Source: Cytobacillus firmus NBRC 15306
GTDB taxonomy: Bacteria; Bacillota; Bacilli; Bacillales; Cytobacillaceae
Assembly (NCBI RefSeq): GCF_001591465.1
Contig: NZ_BCUY01000008.1
Coordinates: 1 to 64,000, forward strand
Reading direction: 5' to 3'
Length of the DNA stretch: 64,000 bases
A model generated the notes under the pieces. It had not been told where the DNA came from. It was given only the letters and a program-made list of their open reading frames with translations, and did not search any database. The position numbers and the translations under genes are program-made. How positions within the stretch are numbered: the stretch's first letter is position 1; each line of letters opens with the position of its first letter. Positions 1 through 8,226 of this stretch are shown here, in pieces.

Positions 1-849
1 CGGCATCATTGCTCCCTGCACTTGAGGGAATGGCATTTGCGGGTAACATGGATTATAAGGAAACATCGGCTGATATTGACCTCCTTGATGTGTATAAAAA
101 GATGATTCGCTTTCCGGCGATTCAGGGCTTTCTTGATTTAAAGACGGCTTTACCTGCGGAAGGATATTAACTGGTTTAGGCGGGAGCTGCGGCTGCGGCT
201 TAGATTCTGAAATTGGCAATGGTTTTTGCTGTGGTTTTGTTTCTGCAGGCTTCAATGGCTTTTCCTTTGCTTTAACCTCTTTAGCAGGCAGAGGTTTCTG
301 CTGCTGCGGTTTAACCTCTTTTGCCGGCAGCTGCTTTTGCTGCGGTGCAGGCTGCTGAATATTCATCATGTAATAATTATTTATATCAATTTCCGGCATA
401 ATCGGCTTTGGCATTTTTGGTGTATAAGGTTTTTTTGGAACTTCCTTGGATGCTTCTGCTTTTGGCGCAGTTTTAGGCACTTCTTTTGGAATTTCCACCT
501 TTGGTGCCGTTACTTTTGGCATTTCCTTTTTTGGCGCTTCTTTTACCGGCTTCTCCTTTGGTGCTTCAGCTTTCGGCATGGTAATAGGTTTCTCTTTGGC
601 AAAAGGCTGTTCTGCTTTTGGCATTTCCTTTTTGGCACCCAAATTTATTTTTGCATCCGGTTTTCCTCCAATAGGAGCTTCTTTTTTTATAGAGCCTCCA
701 CTTGCAGGAACTTTTATTTTCATACCGGGCATAATCATATCAGGGTTGCTGAGCTGTGTATTCATCTTTTTCAGCTCTTCAAAATTCACGCCGTACTTTT
801 TGGCAATCTTCCAAAGAGTATCCCCTTTCTGTACGATATGGATTTTCAC
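1..849 (-). CDS. safA: SafA, spore coat assembly LysM protein (3' end outside window)
   Basis: This is the N-terminal 283 residues of a spore morphogenetic protein that, in Bacillus, localises to the cortex/coat interface and recruits inner coat proteins. Residues 1-46 form one LysM domain (KGDTLWKIAKKYGV, then NPDMIMPGMKIKVP), the peptidoglycan-binding part. The rest is low-complexity Lys/Pro/Glu/Gln repeats (PKE, KPLPAKEVK) ending in a Pro/Tyr/Gln-rich stretch, as known for SafA. I chose the GTG at 847-849 because AGGAGGG lies 8 bases upstream and the LysM begins immediately after it. The gene lies downstream of nadA, as in B. subtilis. It is cut by the window edge. Confidence 0.9.
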   Translation of the reverse strand, partial: MKIHIVQKGDTLWKIAKKYGVNFEELKKMNTQLSNPDMIMPGMKIKVPASGGSIKKEAPIGGKPDAKINLGAKKEMPKAEQPFAKEKPITMPKAEAPKEKPVKEAPKKEMPKVTAPKVEIPKEVPKTAPKAEASKEVPKKPYTPKMPKPIMPEIDINNYYMMNIQQPAPQQKQLPAKEVKPQQQKPLPAKEVKAKEKPLKPAETKPQQKPLPISESKPQPQLPPKPVNILPQVKPSLNQESPESPESESSFYTHQGGQYQPMFPYNPCYPQMPFPQVQGAMMP

Positions 850-1043
850 TCTGAATTCCCTCCTATGCTTAAGGTGATGCTTCCATCTGTGATGGCTGGC
901 CTGAGGTCCACACGATGTGGGTTACACAGAATTTGCCGCAGACGCGGCTTTCTCAGTCTGTGCCCTAATCAGCATTTACGGGCATTTCATCCATTTATGT
1001 GAAAGGTGCAGATTAGTGCCCGTTAATCTCGATGAGTCCATAT

Positions 1044-1051
1044 AGTGTATG
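1044..1051 (-). promoter_or_regulatory. Candidate SigE -10 element for safA
   Basis: On the minus strand the octamer CATACACT matches the SigE -10 consensus CATACAMT exactly. I do not see a strong -35 about 14 bases upstream, so the call rests on the -10 and on the known SigE dependence of safA in B. subtilis. It would give a leader of about 190 bases. Confidence 0.4.
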
Positions 1052-1162
1052 AAGGATTGGGCAAATTGCTAACAATCTACACAAAAAGATATGCTTTTTT
1101 TCCGGGAATTATGATTCATCGTTTCTTCAGATACCCATCACAGCAATGGGCAGTAAGGCAAT

Positions 1163-1196
1163 AAAAAAATCCTCCTAGCGGGGAGAATTTTTTTAT
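1163..1196 (-). terminator. Rho-independent terminator after nadA
   Basis: Read on the minus strand, AATTCTCC pairs with GGAGGATT (one G-U) around a short loop and is followed by a T-run. It sits about 80 bases past the nadA stop. Confidence 0.75.
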
Positions 1197-1275
1197 TAGA
1201 CATAGCTTCCGCAGAATTTATTTAACCCTGCGTGCTAACTTTCAATTTTAGCGGCCTGGAGACTTTGTGCCACAT

Positions 1276-2382
1276 TTATGGACGTTCAAGCATCCTTTCA
1301 AGTGCCAGTTTAGCATATGCCGCCGTTTGTTCTTCAACCTGAATCAGATTTTGGCTTTCACCCTCCCAGATTGCTTCTAGAGACCAAACCAGGTGCAGCA
1401 AATCGATTCGGTTCATGGTCAGGCAAGGACACATATGCGGGTTAAGTGAGATAATTTTTTTATCCTGATGCCGGGCGATAATCCTTTTAACTAAATTCAT
1501 CTCTGTACCGATTGCCCAGGAAGATCCAGGCTCTGAATGTTCAATTGCATCGATTATAAAATTGGTTGACCCTGCCATATCGGAAAGCTCCACCACTTCT
1601 CTTCTGCATTCGGGATGAACAATGATTTTCATATCGGGATATTGTTCCCGAACTTCTTGGACATTTTCAATAGTAAAGTTTTCATGAACAGAACAATGGC
1701 CTTTCCAAAGAATCACTTTTATGTCCTCCAGCTCCCCTTCATATTCCAGCTGATCTGTAATAGGGTTCCATACAGCCATTTCTTCAAGAGCTATTCCCAA
1801 GTTGTAAGCTGTATTTCTTCCAAGATGCTGATCAGGCAGAAAAAGAATTCTCGGCTTCTGCTCAAAAGCCCAGCTCACCATTTTTTCAGCATTCGAAGAA
1901 GTAACTGTCGCTCCCCCGTGACGGCCAACAAAAGCCTTTATGGCCGCAGTAGAGTTTACATACGTTAGAGGAAGCATAGTATCGCCAAACATATTCTGCA
2001 GCTTCGTCCAGGCTCTTTCTGTTTGACTGATATCAGCCATATCAGCCATGGAACAGCCTGCACGCATATCAGGCAAAAGCACCTTTTGACGTGGAGATGT
2101 TAATATATCCGCCGTTTCAGCCATAAAGTGAACTCCGCAAAATACAATATATTCCGCCTCGGTATTCTCCTGTGAAAGCTGGGCAAGCTTGAGTGAATCA
2201 CCTGTAGCGTCCGCAAATTGGATAACCTCATCCTTCTGATAATGATGACCTGGAATGAACAGCTTATTCCCAAACCTATTTTTCACTTCTCTTGCCCGAT
2301 CCTCCAGTTCCTTTACAGTCATCATCCGATATTTTTCCGGAAGAATATTTGCTTGTTTTTCTGCTGTCTGAAAAATATTCAT
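1276..2382 (-). CDS. nadA: Quinolinate synthase NadA
   Basis: NadA condenses iminoaspartate (made by NadB) with dihydroxyacetone phosphate to give quinolinate in de novo NAD synthesis, using a [4Fe-4S] cluster. The 368-residue product has the length of B. subtilis NadA, and its cysteines fall at 110 (MRAGCSMAD), 230 (KGHCSVHE) and 320 (HMCPC), the known cluster ligand positions. It also has [12 protein letters not shown] near residue 42. I prefer the ATG at 2380-2382, with AAAGGGG about 10 bases upstream, over an in-frame TTG nine bases earlier that is too close to it. It is the last gene of nadB-nadC-nadA, 29 bases after nadC. Confidence 0.95.
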   Translation of the reverse strand: MNIFQTAEKQANILPEKYRMMTVKELEDRAREVKNRFGNKLFIPGHHYQKDEVIQFADATGDSLKLAQLSQENTEAEYIVFCGVHFMAETADILTSPRQKVLLPDMRAGCSMADMADISQTERAWTKLQNMFGDTMLPLTYVNSTAAIKAFVGRHGGATVTSSNAEKMVSWAFEQKPRILFLPDQHLGRNTAYNLGIALEEMAVWNPITDQLEYEGELEDIKVILWKGHCSVHENFTIENVQEVREQYPDMKIIVHPECRREVVELSDMAGSTNFIIDAIEHSEPGSSWAIGTEMNLVKRIIARHQDKKIISLNPHMCPCLTMNRIDLLHLVWSLEAIWEGESQNLIQVEEQTAAYAKLALERMLERP

Positions 2383-2411
2383 TTGCTCCAAACCCCTTTG
2401 TCAACAATTTA

Positions 2412-3245
2412 TTACACAATAACCTTCACGCTTATATCAAGCGATTTCACAGAATGGGTAAGAAAGCCGAGGGAAATGAAATCAACCCCCGTATCGCTGT
2501 ATGCTTGCAGGTTATCCAGGGTAATTCCTCCGGATGCTTCTGTCACTATCCCATTCGGCACGCTTCTGATCCACTCTTTTATCTCTTCCGGACTCCTGTT
2601 GTCAAACATGATTACATCTGCACCTGCCTCAACTGCTTCCAGGACTTGTTCTTTTGTTTCCGTTTCGACTTCGACTTTTACCATCTGCCCAATTTTTGAA
2701 CGAACTTCTTCCACAGCTTTTGCAATTGAGCCGGCAAAAGAAATATGGTTGTCTTTAATCATGACTGCATCATAGAGGCCATATCGATGATTAAATCCCC
2801 CTCCGGACCTTACTGCATATTTTTCAAGCATTCTCAGGCCTGGAGTCGTTTTTCTAGTATCACAAATTTTTGTATGTGAACTGTTAAGTACCCGGACAGC
2901 CTCACTTGTTTTTGTTGCAATTCCGCTCATTCTCTGGAGCAGATTTAAAATAACTCTTTCTCCTTTTAATAAATCCGTTACTGGCCCTGCGGCTTCAGCA
3001 AGGATTTGACCTTTCTCAATCCAATCTCCGTCTTTTACTTTTATATTGACTTCAGCTGCGGGATTCAGCACCTTAAATCCTGATCTGACTATTTCTTCAC
3101 CGCAAAAAATCCCATTGTCTTTTGCCAGGAAAATGACTTTTCCTGTCTGGCCCTCTCCAAAAATAAGTTCACTTGTCAGGTCGCGGTCACCAATGTCTTC
3201 GAGAAAATATTGTTCAAGTTGCAATCGCAGCTTTAATTTGTTCAT
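2412..3245 (-). CDS. nadC: Nicotinate-nucleotide pyrophosphorylase (carboxylating) NadC
   Basis: This enzyme converts quinolinate plus PRPP to nicotinate mononucleotide, CO2 and pyrophosphate, the third de novo NAD step. The 277-residue product starts with the helical domain typical of NadC (LEDIGDRDLTSELIF) and has the PRPP/quinolinate site RKTTPGLRMLEKYAV followed by RSGGGFNHR, then the barrel motif VEVETETKEQ and a C-terminal glycine-rich segment (ASGGITLDN). I chose the ATG at 3243-3245 (MNKLKLRL) with AAAGGA upstream. The open frame runs further upstream but only into nadB. The gene overlaps the end of nadB by 32 bases, suggesting translational coupling. Confidence 0.94.
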   Translation of the reverse strand: MNKLKLRLQLEQYFLEDIGDRDLTSELIFGEGQTGKVIFLAKDNGIFCGEEIVRSGFKVLNPAAEVNIKVKDGDWIEKGQILAEAAGPVTDLLKGERVILNLLQRMSGIATKTSEAVRVLNSSHTKICDTRKTTPGLRMLEKYAVRSGGGFNHRYGLYDAVMIKDNHISFAGSIAKAVEEVRSKIGQMVKVEVETETKEQVLEAVEAGADVIMFDNRSPEEIKEWIRSVPNGIVTEASGGITLDNLQAYSDTGVDFISLGFLTHSVKSLDISVKVIV

Positions 3246-4797
3246 TTTCACCATTCCTTTCAGCTTTTCGGCAGTGAATAATTCTTTTTCCAAGCCATTC
3301 CGGGCTTTCAAAAGGATAATCCTGCCGGAAATGACCACCCCGGCTCTCTGTTCGCCTTAATGCAGAATCTGTGATCAGATAGGCTGCAATCAGCATAAAA
3401 GCCCGTGTTATTTCCTCTTTTGAAAAATGTTCAAGATCCGCTGTTATCCATTCTTCAATTTTGCAGCCTTCAAGCCAGGCTTTCTGAGCGAAAAGCCCTT
3501 CCTTTGTTTTGATAATCCCGGCATTTTTCATCATGTTCATTTTTATTTCTTCAATTGAAGGCAAATCTTCTTTAAATGGCCACCTTAATTCCGGATTATG
3601 AATTTGCTGTTCTACAGCAGGTTCACTATAAGGCTGTTCATTAAGCCAATCCGCTAGCCGCTTGCCGCAATACAGACCTTCCAGCAGGGAATTGCTTGCA
3701 AGCCGGTTAGCACCATGTATGCCTGTGCAAGCAGCTTCACCAATCGCATACAGTCCGGGAATGCTGGTGCGGCCCAATAAATCAGTTTTTATTCCTCCCA
3801 TTAAAAAATGACTTCCGGGAGAAACAGGGATTTTCCCAAGACCTAAATCTACGCCGTTTTCTTCACATATTTTTGTTATGGTCGGAAATCTGGATTTAAA
3901 GTTTTCAATTGAAGAGATATCCAGGAACACGGTTTTCCCCTTCTCCAGTGAATGATAAATGGCCTGTGACACTATATGTCTAGGCGCTAAATCACCCTGT
4001 GGGTGAAGACCTACCATTACAGGGCTCCCGTCTTCTGTAATAAGACTCCCGCCCTCTCCCCTTACAGCTTCAGAGATCAGCCCCAGTGCTTTGCCGTCTT
4101 TATAGAGAAGTGTGGGGTGAAATTGCATGAACTCCATATCTGCTATCTCTGCACCGGCCCTGTATGCTAAGGCAATCCCATCTCCAGTTACGGTTTCGGC
4201 ATTGGAGGTATATTCATACAGCTGGCCGCAGCCTCCCGTAGCGAGCACAACATGAGAGGAAAAGAATCGATGAATGGCACCAGCAGAATCTTTTCCTTTT
4301 AGCCCTATACACCTGCCGTCTTTTTCATTTATGAGCAATTGGAATACAAGAATATCTTCTAAGAAACGAACGTTGGGATTTTGCTTTAACAGCATAAAAT
4401 CGATGACTGTTTTTCCTGTGCTGTCTCCTCCCCCATGAACAATTCTATTTTCTGAATGAGCCCCTTCCCTTCCTAACGCAATGGATCCTTCAGAATCCAT
4501 ATCAAACAGGCATCCCTCCTGATTCAGCTCTTTTATAAGGGTTGGCGCCTCACTGGTCAAGGACAGCACTGCATCAGAATCATTATGAAACCTTCCTGCT
4601 TCGAGTGTATCCATGTAGTGCTTTGATGGATGATCATTTTTCCCCAGGGCAGCAGCAATGCCGCCCTGCGCCATATATGAGTTTCCATTTTTCACAGTCG
4701 ACTTTGTGAGAATAATCACATTTAAGTCCTGGCGCAGCTTCTTTGCCAACTGCAGAGCGGCTACCCCGCTTCCAATAATTAAAACGTCGGCATTCAT
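3214..4797 (-). CDS. nadB: L-aspartate oxidase NadB
   Basis: NadB oxidises L-aspartate to iminoaspartate, the first committed step of de novo NAD synthesis. The 527-residue flavoprotein starts with the FAD-binding dinucleotide fold (DVLIIGSGVAALQLA), continues with the MAQGGIAAAL segment of the succinate dehydrogenase/aspartate oxidase family, REGAHSENRIVHGGGDSTG, and the late FAD motif GEAACTGIHGANRLASNSLL. AGGAGG lies 8 bases before the ATG. It is the first gene of nadB-nadC-nadA, divergent from nadS-nadR, with a palindrome typical of niacin repression in the shared control region. Confidence 0.95.
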   Translation of the reverse strand: MNADVLIIGSGVAALQLAKKLRQDLNVIILTKSTVKNGNSYMAQGGIAAALGKNDHPSKHYMDTLEAGRFHNDSDAVLSLTSEAPTLIKELNQEGCLFDMDSEGSIALGREGAHSENRIVHGGGDSTGKTVIDFMLLKQNPNVRFLEDILVFQLLINEKDGRCIGLKGKDSAGAIHRFFSSHVVLATGGCGQLYEYTSNAETVTGDGIALAYRAGAEIADMEFMQFHPTLLYKDGKALGLISEAVRGEGGSLITEDGSPVMVGLHPQGDLAPRHIVSQAIYHSLEKGKTVFLDISSIENFKSRFPTITKICEENGVDLGLGKIPVSPGSHFLMGGIKTDLLGRTSIPGLYAIGEAACTGIHGANRLASNSLLEGLYCGKRLADWLNEQPYSEPAVEQQIHNPELRWPFKEDLPSIEEIKMNMMKNAGIIKTKEGLFAQKAWLEGCKIEEWITADLEHFSKEEITRAFMLIAAYLITDSALRRTESRGGHFRQDYPFESPEWLGKRIIHCRKAERNGENEQIKAAIAT

Positions 4798-4819
4798 TAT
4801 TTTTACCTCCTGTTTTTAC

Positions 4820-4835
4820 AGGTGTCTTGACACCT
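4820..4835. promoter_or_regulatory. Candidate NadR (NiaR/YrxA) operator between nadB and nadS
   Basis: A perfect inverted repeat, AGGTGTC-TT-GACACCT, occupies the divergent control region and overlaps the -35 of the plus-strand promoter. The product of the downstream gene nadR is known in B. subtilis to repress both divergent nad units with nicotinic acid as corepressor, so I infer this is its site. A further TTTACA/TACACAG flank on either side may extend it. Confidence 0.65.
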
Positions 4836-4856
4836 ATATTTACACAGATTTAGAAT
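4827..4856 (+). promoter_or_regulatory. SigA-type promoter of nadS-nadR
   Basis: TTGACA at 4827-4832, an 18-base spacer and TAGAAT at 4851-4856 form a good vegetative promoter. Its -35 lies inside the palindrome described for NadR. Confidence 0.65.
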
Positions 4857-4929
4857 TATGACAAGAGGTTTTCATAGTTTAAGAGGAACTTCTGACTTTT
4901 TGAACGATTTAATTAGAAAGAGAAAGCAG

Positions 4930-6081
4930 GTGGGGTACATTAAATATTTCGATTATGCCGCATCATGTCCACTCGACAGGGAAGCGGCAGATGCCTATAT
5001 AAAAGCCTCAACTGAATTCTTTGGCAACTCCCGCAGCCTTCATGATACCGGGAGCGCTGCAGAAGGGCTCCTTGAAAATTGCAGGAGGGAATTGGCAGGA
5101 ATTTTAGGCGTTAAGAGTGAAGGAATCTATTTTACAAGCGGAGGTACGGAAAGCAATTTTCTTGCAATAGCTGCGATGCTGTCTGCTTCTGAAAAATCAG
5201 GAAAACATATCATAACGGGAATCGCTGAACATTCCTCCATTCATAGTGTTTTAGAGAAATTGCACCTTGAAAAAGGCTATGAAATTACAAAAATCCCTTT
5301 TGGCTCAGATGGCCGTATAGACCTGAAAAAATTAAGTTCCGCCATCAGGGATGATACCGTCTTAGTTACCATACAGCACGGCAATTCTGAAATCGGCACA
5401 TTGCAGCCTCTCCTTGAGATCAGCGAGCTTTGCATGGAAAGGCAAATATTGCTGCATAGTGATTGTGTCCATACGTTTGGCAAATCAGATTTAAAAGAAG
5501 TCGCCCGCATTGCTGATAGTCTGTCCTTTTCTGCACATAAATTTTACGGGCCAAAAGGGGTCGGAGGGGTTTACTTAAAACCAGGCATGCGGTGGAGCTC
5601 CTTCTTACCCGGAGTTTCACATGAAAAGGGATTCAGGCCAGGCACTGTAAATCTTCCTGGAGTTGTTGGGATGACAGTGGCTGCACAGAAAGCTTATGTA
5701 AATTTAAGCAAACATAACAGCCATTTCCAAATGCTGCGAGAAGTACTGCTGAAGGAACTTAAACCCGTACAGGAGAAATTCGTAATATACGAATTTACAG
5801 GCTTTTACCAGCTTCCTTCTACATTGGGACTTCGGCTAAAAGGGGTGGAAGGACAATATATCATGCTCGAATGCAATAGGCTCGGATTTGCCATATCTAC
5901 AGGAAGTGCATGCAGCACAGGCTTGCAAACTGTTTCTAAAACGATGGAGGCACTGGGGGTTGCAGATAAAAAAGGCAAAGAATTTATCAGGATTTCTTTC
6001 GGATGGAATACATCTGCTGAGGATGCAAAGGCATTGGGGGAAAAGCTGGCTATCATGGCCCGGGAACTCGTACCGCTCTAA
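4930..6081 (+). CDS. nadS: Cysteine desulfurase NadS (NifS/IscS family), NAD-linked
   Basis: A PLP-dependent desulfurase that takes sulfur from cysteine; the copy next to nadBCA in Bacillus is thought to build or repair the NadA iron-sulfur cluster. Visible motifs are the N-terminal FDYAASCPLD, the PLP contact TSGGTESNF, HSDCVHTFGK, the Schiff-base lysine in SFSAHKFYGPKG, and the catalytic cysteine loop STGSACSTG near the C-terminus. The start is uncertain. The homologous region begins at KYFDYAA; GTG at 4930 is the nearest canonical start, but AGGTGGG at 4928-4934 is ideally placed for an ATT at 4939-4941. nadR follows after 63 bases. Confidence 0.9.
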   Translation: MGYIKYFDYAASCPLDREAADAYIKASTEFFGNSRSLHDTGSAAEGLLENCRRELAGILGVKSEGIYFTSGGTESNFLAIAAMLSASEKSGKHIITGIAEHSSIHSVLEKLHLEKGYEITKIPFGSDGRIDLKKLSSAIRDDTVLVTIQHGNSEIGTLQPLLEISELCMERQILLHSDCVHTFGKSDLKEVARIADSLSFSAHKFYGPKGVGGVYLKPGMRWSSFLPGVSHEKGFRPGTVNLPGVVGMTVAAQKAYVNLSKHNSHFQMLREVLLKELKPVQEKFVIYEFTGFYQLPSTLGLRLKGVEGQYIMLECNRLGFAISTGSACSTGLQTVSKTMEALGVADKKGKEFIRISFGWNTSAEDAKALGEKLAIMARELVPL

Positions 6082-6144
6082 TTTTTTCTTCTGCCGTTCC
6101 TTATGTTAGAATGAGACATTATCGGATTATAAGGGTGAGGAAAT

Positions 6145-6687
6145 ATGAATGAACAAAAAAAGGTGCTTGGAGAAGAGCGGAGGACCTTTCTGCTTCAGCT
6201 TCTGAAAGAAAGCGGACAGCCCATTACAGGAGGCGACCTTGCAGCAAAAACAAATGTAAGCAGACAGGTAATTGTTGGGGATATCACCCTTCTAAAAGCA
6301 AGAAAAGAGCCAATCATTGCCACGAGCCAGGGTTACATGTATCTTCATCAGGCTGCTCCTGCATCAGCAGCGGAGCGGGTCATTGCCTGTCATCATGACC
6401 CCGCGAGGACTGAAGAAGAATTGAATCTGCTTGTCGATCATGGAGTTACTGTAAAAGATGTACGAATTGAACATCCCGTCTACGGTGACTTAACTGCATC
6501 GGTTATGGTATCTACCCGCCAGGAAGTCAAGCAATTTATGGATAAAATTACTTCCACAAAGGCTTCTTTCTTATCAGAATTAACAGACGGCATTCACCTC
6601 CATACTCTTTCTGCAGCCTCAGAACGGAAACTCGATGAAGCTGAGAAATTATTAAAAGAAGCGGGATTTCTTATTAACCTGGAATAG
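6145..6687 (+). CDS. nadR: Niacin-responsive repressor NadR (NiaR/YrxA)
   Basis: This is a 180-residue transcription factor. Residues about 8-65 form an HTH_11 winged helix (ITGGDLAAKTNVSRQVIVGD), and residues about 80-178 form a 3H domain, recognisable by its conserved histidines (CHHDPART, VRIEHPVYGDL, LTDGIHLHT), which bind metal and nicotinate. In B. subtilis the orthologue represses nadBCA and its own operon when niacin is plentiful. GGGTGAGG precedes the ATG. The gene is in an operon with nadS and faces pheA across a shared terminator. Confidence 0.93.
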   Translation: MNEQKKVLGEERRTFLLQLLKESGQPITGGDLAAKTNVSRQVIVGDITLLKARKEPIIATSQGYMYLHQAAPASAAERVIACHHDPARTEEELNLLVDHGVTVKDVRIEHPVYGDLTASVMVSTRQEVKQFMDKITSTKASFLSELTDGIHLHTLSAASERKLDEAEKLLKEAGFLINLE

Positions 6688-6695
6688 CTTAATAT

Positions 6696-6732
6696 AAAAA
6701 GGACCCGGATATGTATTCGCCGGATCCTTTTT
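6696..6732. terminator. Bidirectional terminator between nadR and pheA
   Basis: AAAAAGGACCCGG pairs with CCGGATCCTTTTT (one mismatch) around an 11-base loop, with A and T runs on both sides. It serves the convergent nadR and pheA transcripts. Confidence 0.85.
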
Positions 6733-6734
6733 GT

Positions 6735-7613
6735 TTATTCCTGCAGAACTCTGCTGTTCTTATTCCGAAGCTGAAAATACGGATAGCTTCCCAAAACCTT
6801 AACACTGCAGCCCAATGCCTCCAATTCAGCAGCTGCCCCAGGGATCAGGACGTCATCCAGTTTCATATCCACGTCAATGATAAAGAAATAATTTCCCAAT
6901 CCTGTTTTCATCGGTCTTGATTCAATCTTAGTCAAATTGAGCTTCCTCCAGGCAAATGCCGAAAGCACCTGATGAAGAGCCCCTGACCTGTCAGCCGGCA
7001 GCGTCACCATAACAGTTGTCTTGTGCCCTGCAAATTCCTTGCGGTCTTCGCTGATTGACAATTCTTTATTGGCTAAAACAATGAACTTTGTATGGTTATA
7101 ATCAAAATCATGGATATCCTCTTTAACGATCGCCAATCCATATACGTCTGCAGCTAATTCATTAGCTATGGCGCCTGCCCGCAGGTCTGGATTTTCTTTT
7201 ACAAATTGAGCTGCAGCTGCTGTAGAAGTAGTGCTTTCACAAGGGATTCCTTTCAGCTCTTTATGCAGAAATTTATGACATTGTGCAATAGCATGTGAAT
7301 GGCTATAAACTGCATCGGTTTTATCCCACTCCTTTACATGAGCTGGATGAACCATAAAATGCTGGCGAATAGGAGCTGTCAGTTCGCCGATAATCGGAAA
7401 ATCCACTTCATGGATTAAATAGTCCAATGTAATGTTCACTGAGCCTTCCAGTGCGTTTTCAAGAGGAACTACCGCCAGCTCTATTTCATTCTCATTTAAA
7501 GCATCAAAACAGGCAGGTATTGTTGGGTAGGCAACGGCTGTCTCATTAGGGAACAAACTCCTGGCTGCAATATCTGTAAAAGTGGCTTTGGGTCCTAAAA
7601 ATCCTAACTTCAC
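6735..7613 (-). CDS. pheA: Prephenate dehydratase PheA
   Basis: PheA converts prephenate to phenylpyruvate in phenylalanine synthesis. The 292-residue protein has the dehydratase domain (LGFLGPKATFTDIAA, VVPLENALEGSVNITLDYL, the Thr-rich motif ESTTSTAAAAQ in place of the common TTR loop, and the DYNHTKFIVL segment) and a C-terminal ACT domain (GALHQVLSAFAWRKLNLTKI, ESRPMKTGLGNYFF) that binds phenylalanine for feedback inhibition. I chose GTG at 7613 with AAGGAGG 8 bases upstream. It is a stand-alone dehydratase without chorismate mutase, as usual in Bacillus. Confidence 0.95.
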   Translation of the reverse strand: MKLGFLGPKATFTDIAARSLFPNETAVAYPTIPACFDALNENEIELAVVPLENALEGSVNITLDYLIHEVDFPIIGELTAPIRQHFMVHPAHVKEWDKTDAVYSHSHAIAQCHKFLHKELKGIPCESTTSTAAAAQFVKENPDLRAGAIANELAADVYGLAIVKEDIHDFDYNHTKFIVLANKELSISEDRKEFAGHKTTVMVTLPADRSGALHQVLSAFAWRKLNLTKIESRPMKTGLGNYFFIIDVDMKLDDVLIPGAAAELEALGCSVKVLGSYPYFQLRNKNSRVLQE

Positions 7614-7745
7614 GGTAATTACCTCCTTTTTATTCAGACTAATTTTAAATCACTGAAAATTTTCTTTATACTTTATTACTTTAACATATGTATGTAATTT
7701 ACAAAATAAAAAATGAAAAAAGGGCAGGGTACAGAGCACATTTTC

Positions 7746-8201
7746 TCATGCACCCGTTCCCAGCACCTCTACTTTTTCTACAAACTCCAATTTTCGAAGC
7801 CTTCCCAAGAGTTCTTCAATCTCGATGCCCATTTCAGTTACATTTAGGGAAAGTGTGACATTTGCCCTTCCCTGAAGGGGAATGGTCTGGTGTATCGTTA
7901 AGACATTACACCCCGATGAAGCCACAACGCCCAATAAATGTGATAACGTCCCAGACCTGTCTTCCAGGTGAAAGAATAAAGTGATCAGCCGTTCTTTGAC
8001 AACAGTATGGAAAGGGAACACAGTGTCTCTATATTTATAAAAAGCACTTCTGCTCAAATCAACTTTTTGGACAGCATCCCAAACCGATTCGGCTTTTCCC
8101 CTTTCGATCATTTCCTTCGCATCCAATGTTTTCTTCATGGCTTCAGGCAAAACATCTTCGCGAACTAAATAAAATTTCTTATCGAATCTATCTTTTCTCA
8201 T
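7746..8201 (-). CDS. pheB: PheB, ACT domain protein
   Basis: This 151-residue protein has an N-terminal helical segment with [24 protein letters not shown], which resembles a short helix-turn-helix, and a C-terminal ACT domain ([20 protein letters not shown]). PheB proteins sit between obg and pheA in Bacillus; a role in aromatic amino acid metabolism or its control is assumed rather than shown. GGTGGAG precedes the ATG. It lies 25 bases after obg and 132 bases before pheA. Confidence 0.9.
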   Translation of the reverse strand: MRKDRFDKKFYLVREDVLPEAMKKTLDAKEMIERGKAESVWDAVQKVDLSRSAFYKYRDTVFPFHTVVKERLITLFFHLEDRSGTLSHLLGVVASSGCNVLTIHQTIPLQGRANVTLSLNVTEMGIEIEELLGRLRKLEFVEKVEVLGTGA

Positions 8202-8226
8202 TTCTCCACCCCGTCAATCGAGAAGG

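Larger units (their letters stand above)
850..1275. other. Intergenic region between nadA and safA
   Basis: I see no convincing gene in these 426 bases. They hold the nadA terminator (1163-1196), a candidate SigE -10 (1044-1051), and a potentially structured safA leader with paired segments: ACGGGCA at 978-984 against TGCCCGT at 1017-1023, and CTAATC near 965-970 against GATTAG at 1011-1016. Confidence 0.6.

Noticed and set aside
226-1002. Long plus-strand open frames opposite safA
   Set aside because: They are mirror images of the repetitive Lys/Pro/Glu codons of safA, with odd Phe/Trp/Arg-rich composition and no binding site.
4827-4856. nadS start at 4858 (ATG, adding 24 residues)
   Set aside because: The added residues do not belong to the family and the ATG overlaps the expected transcription start region of the promoter.
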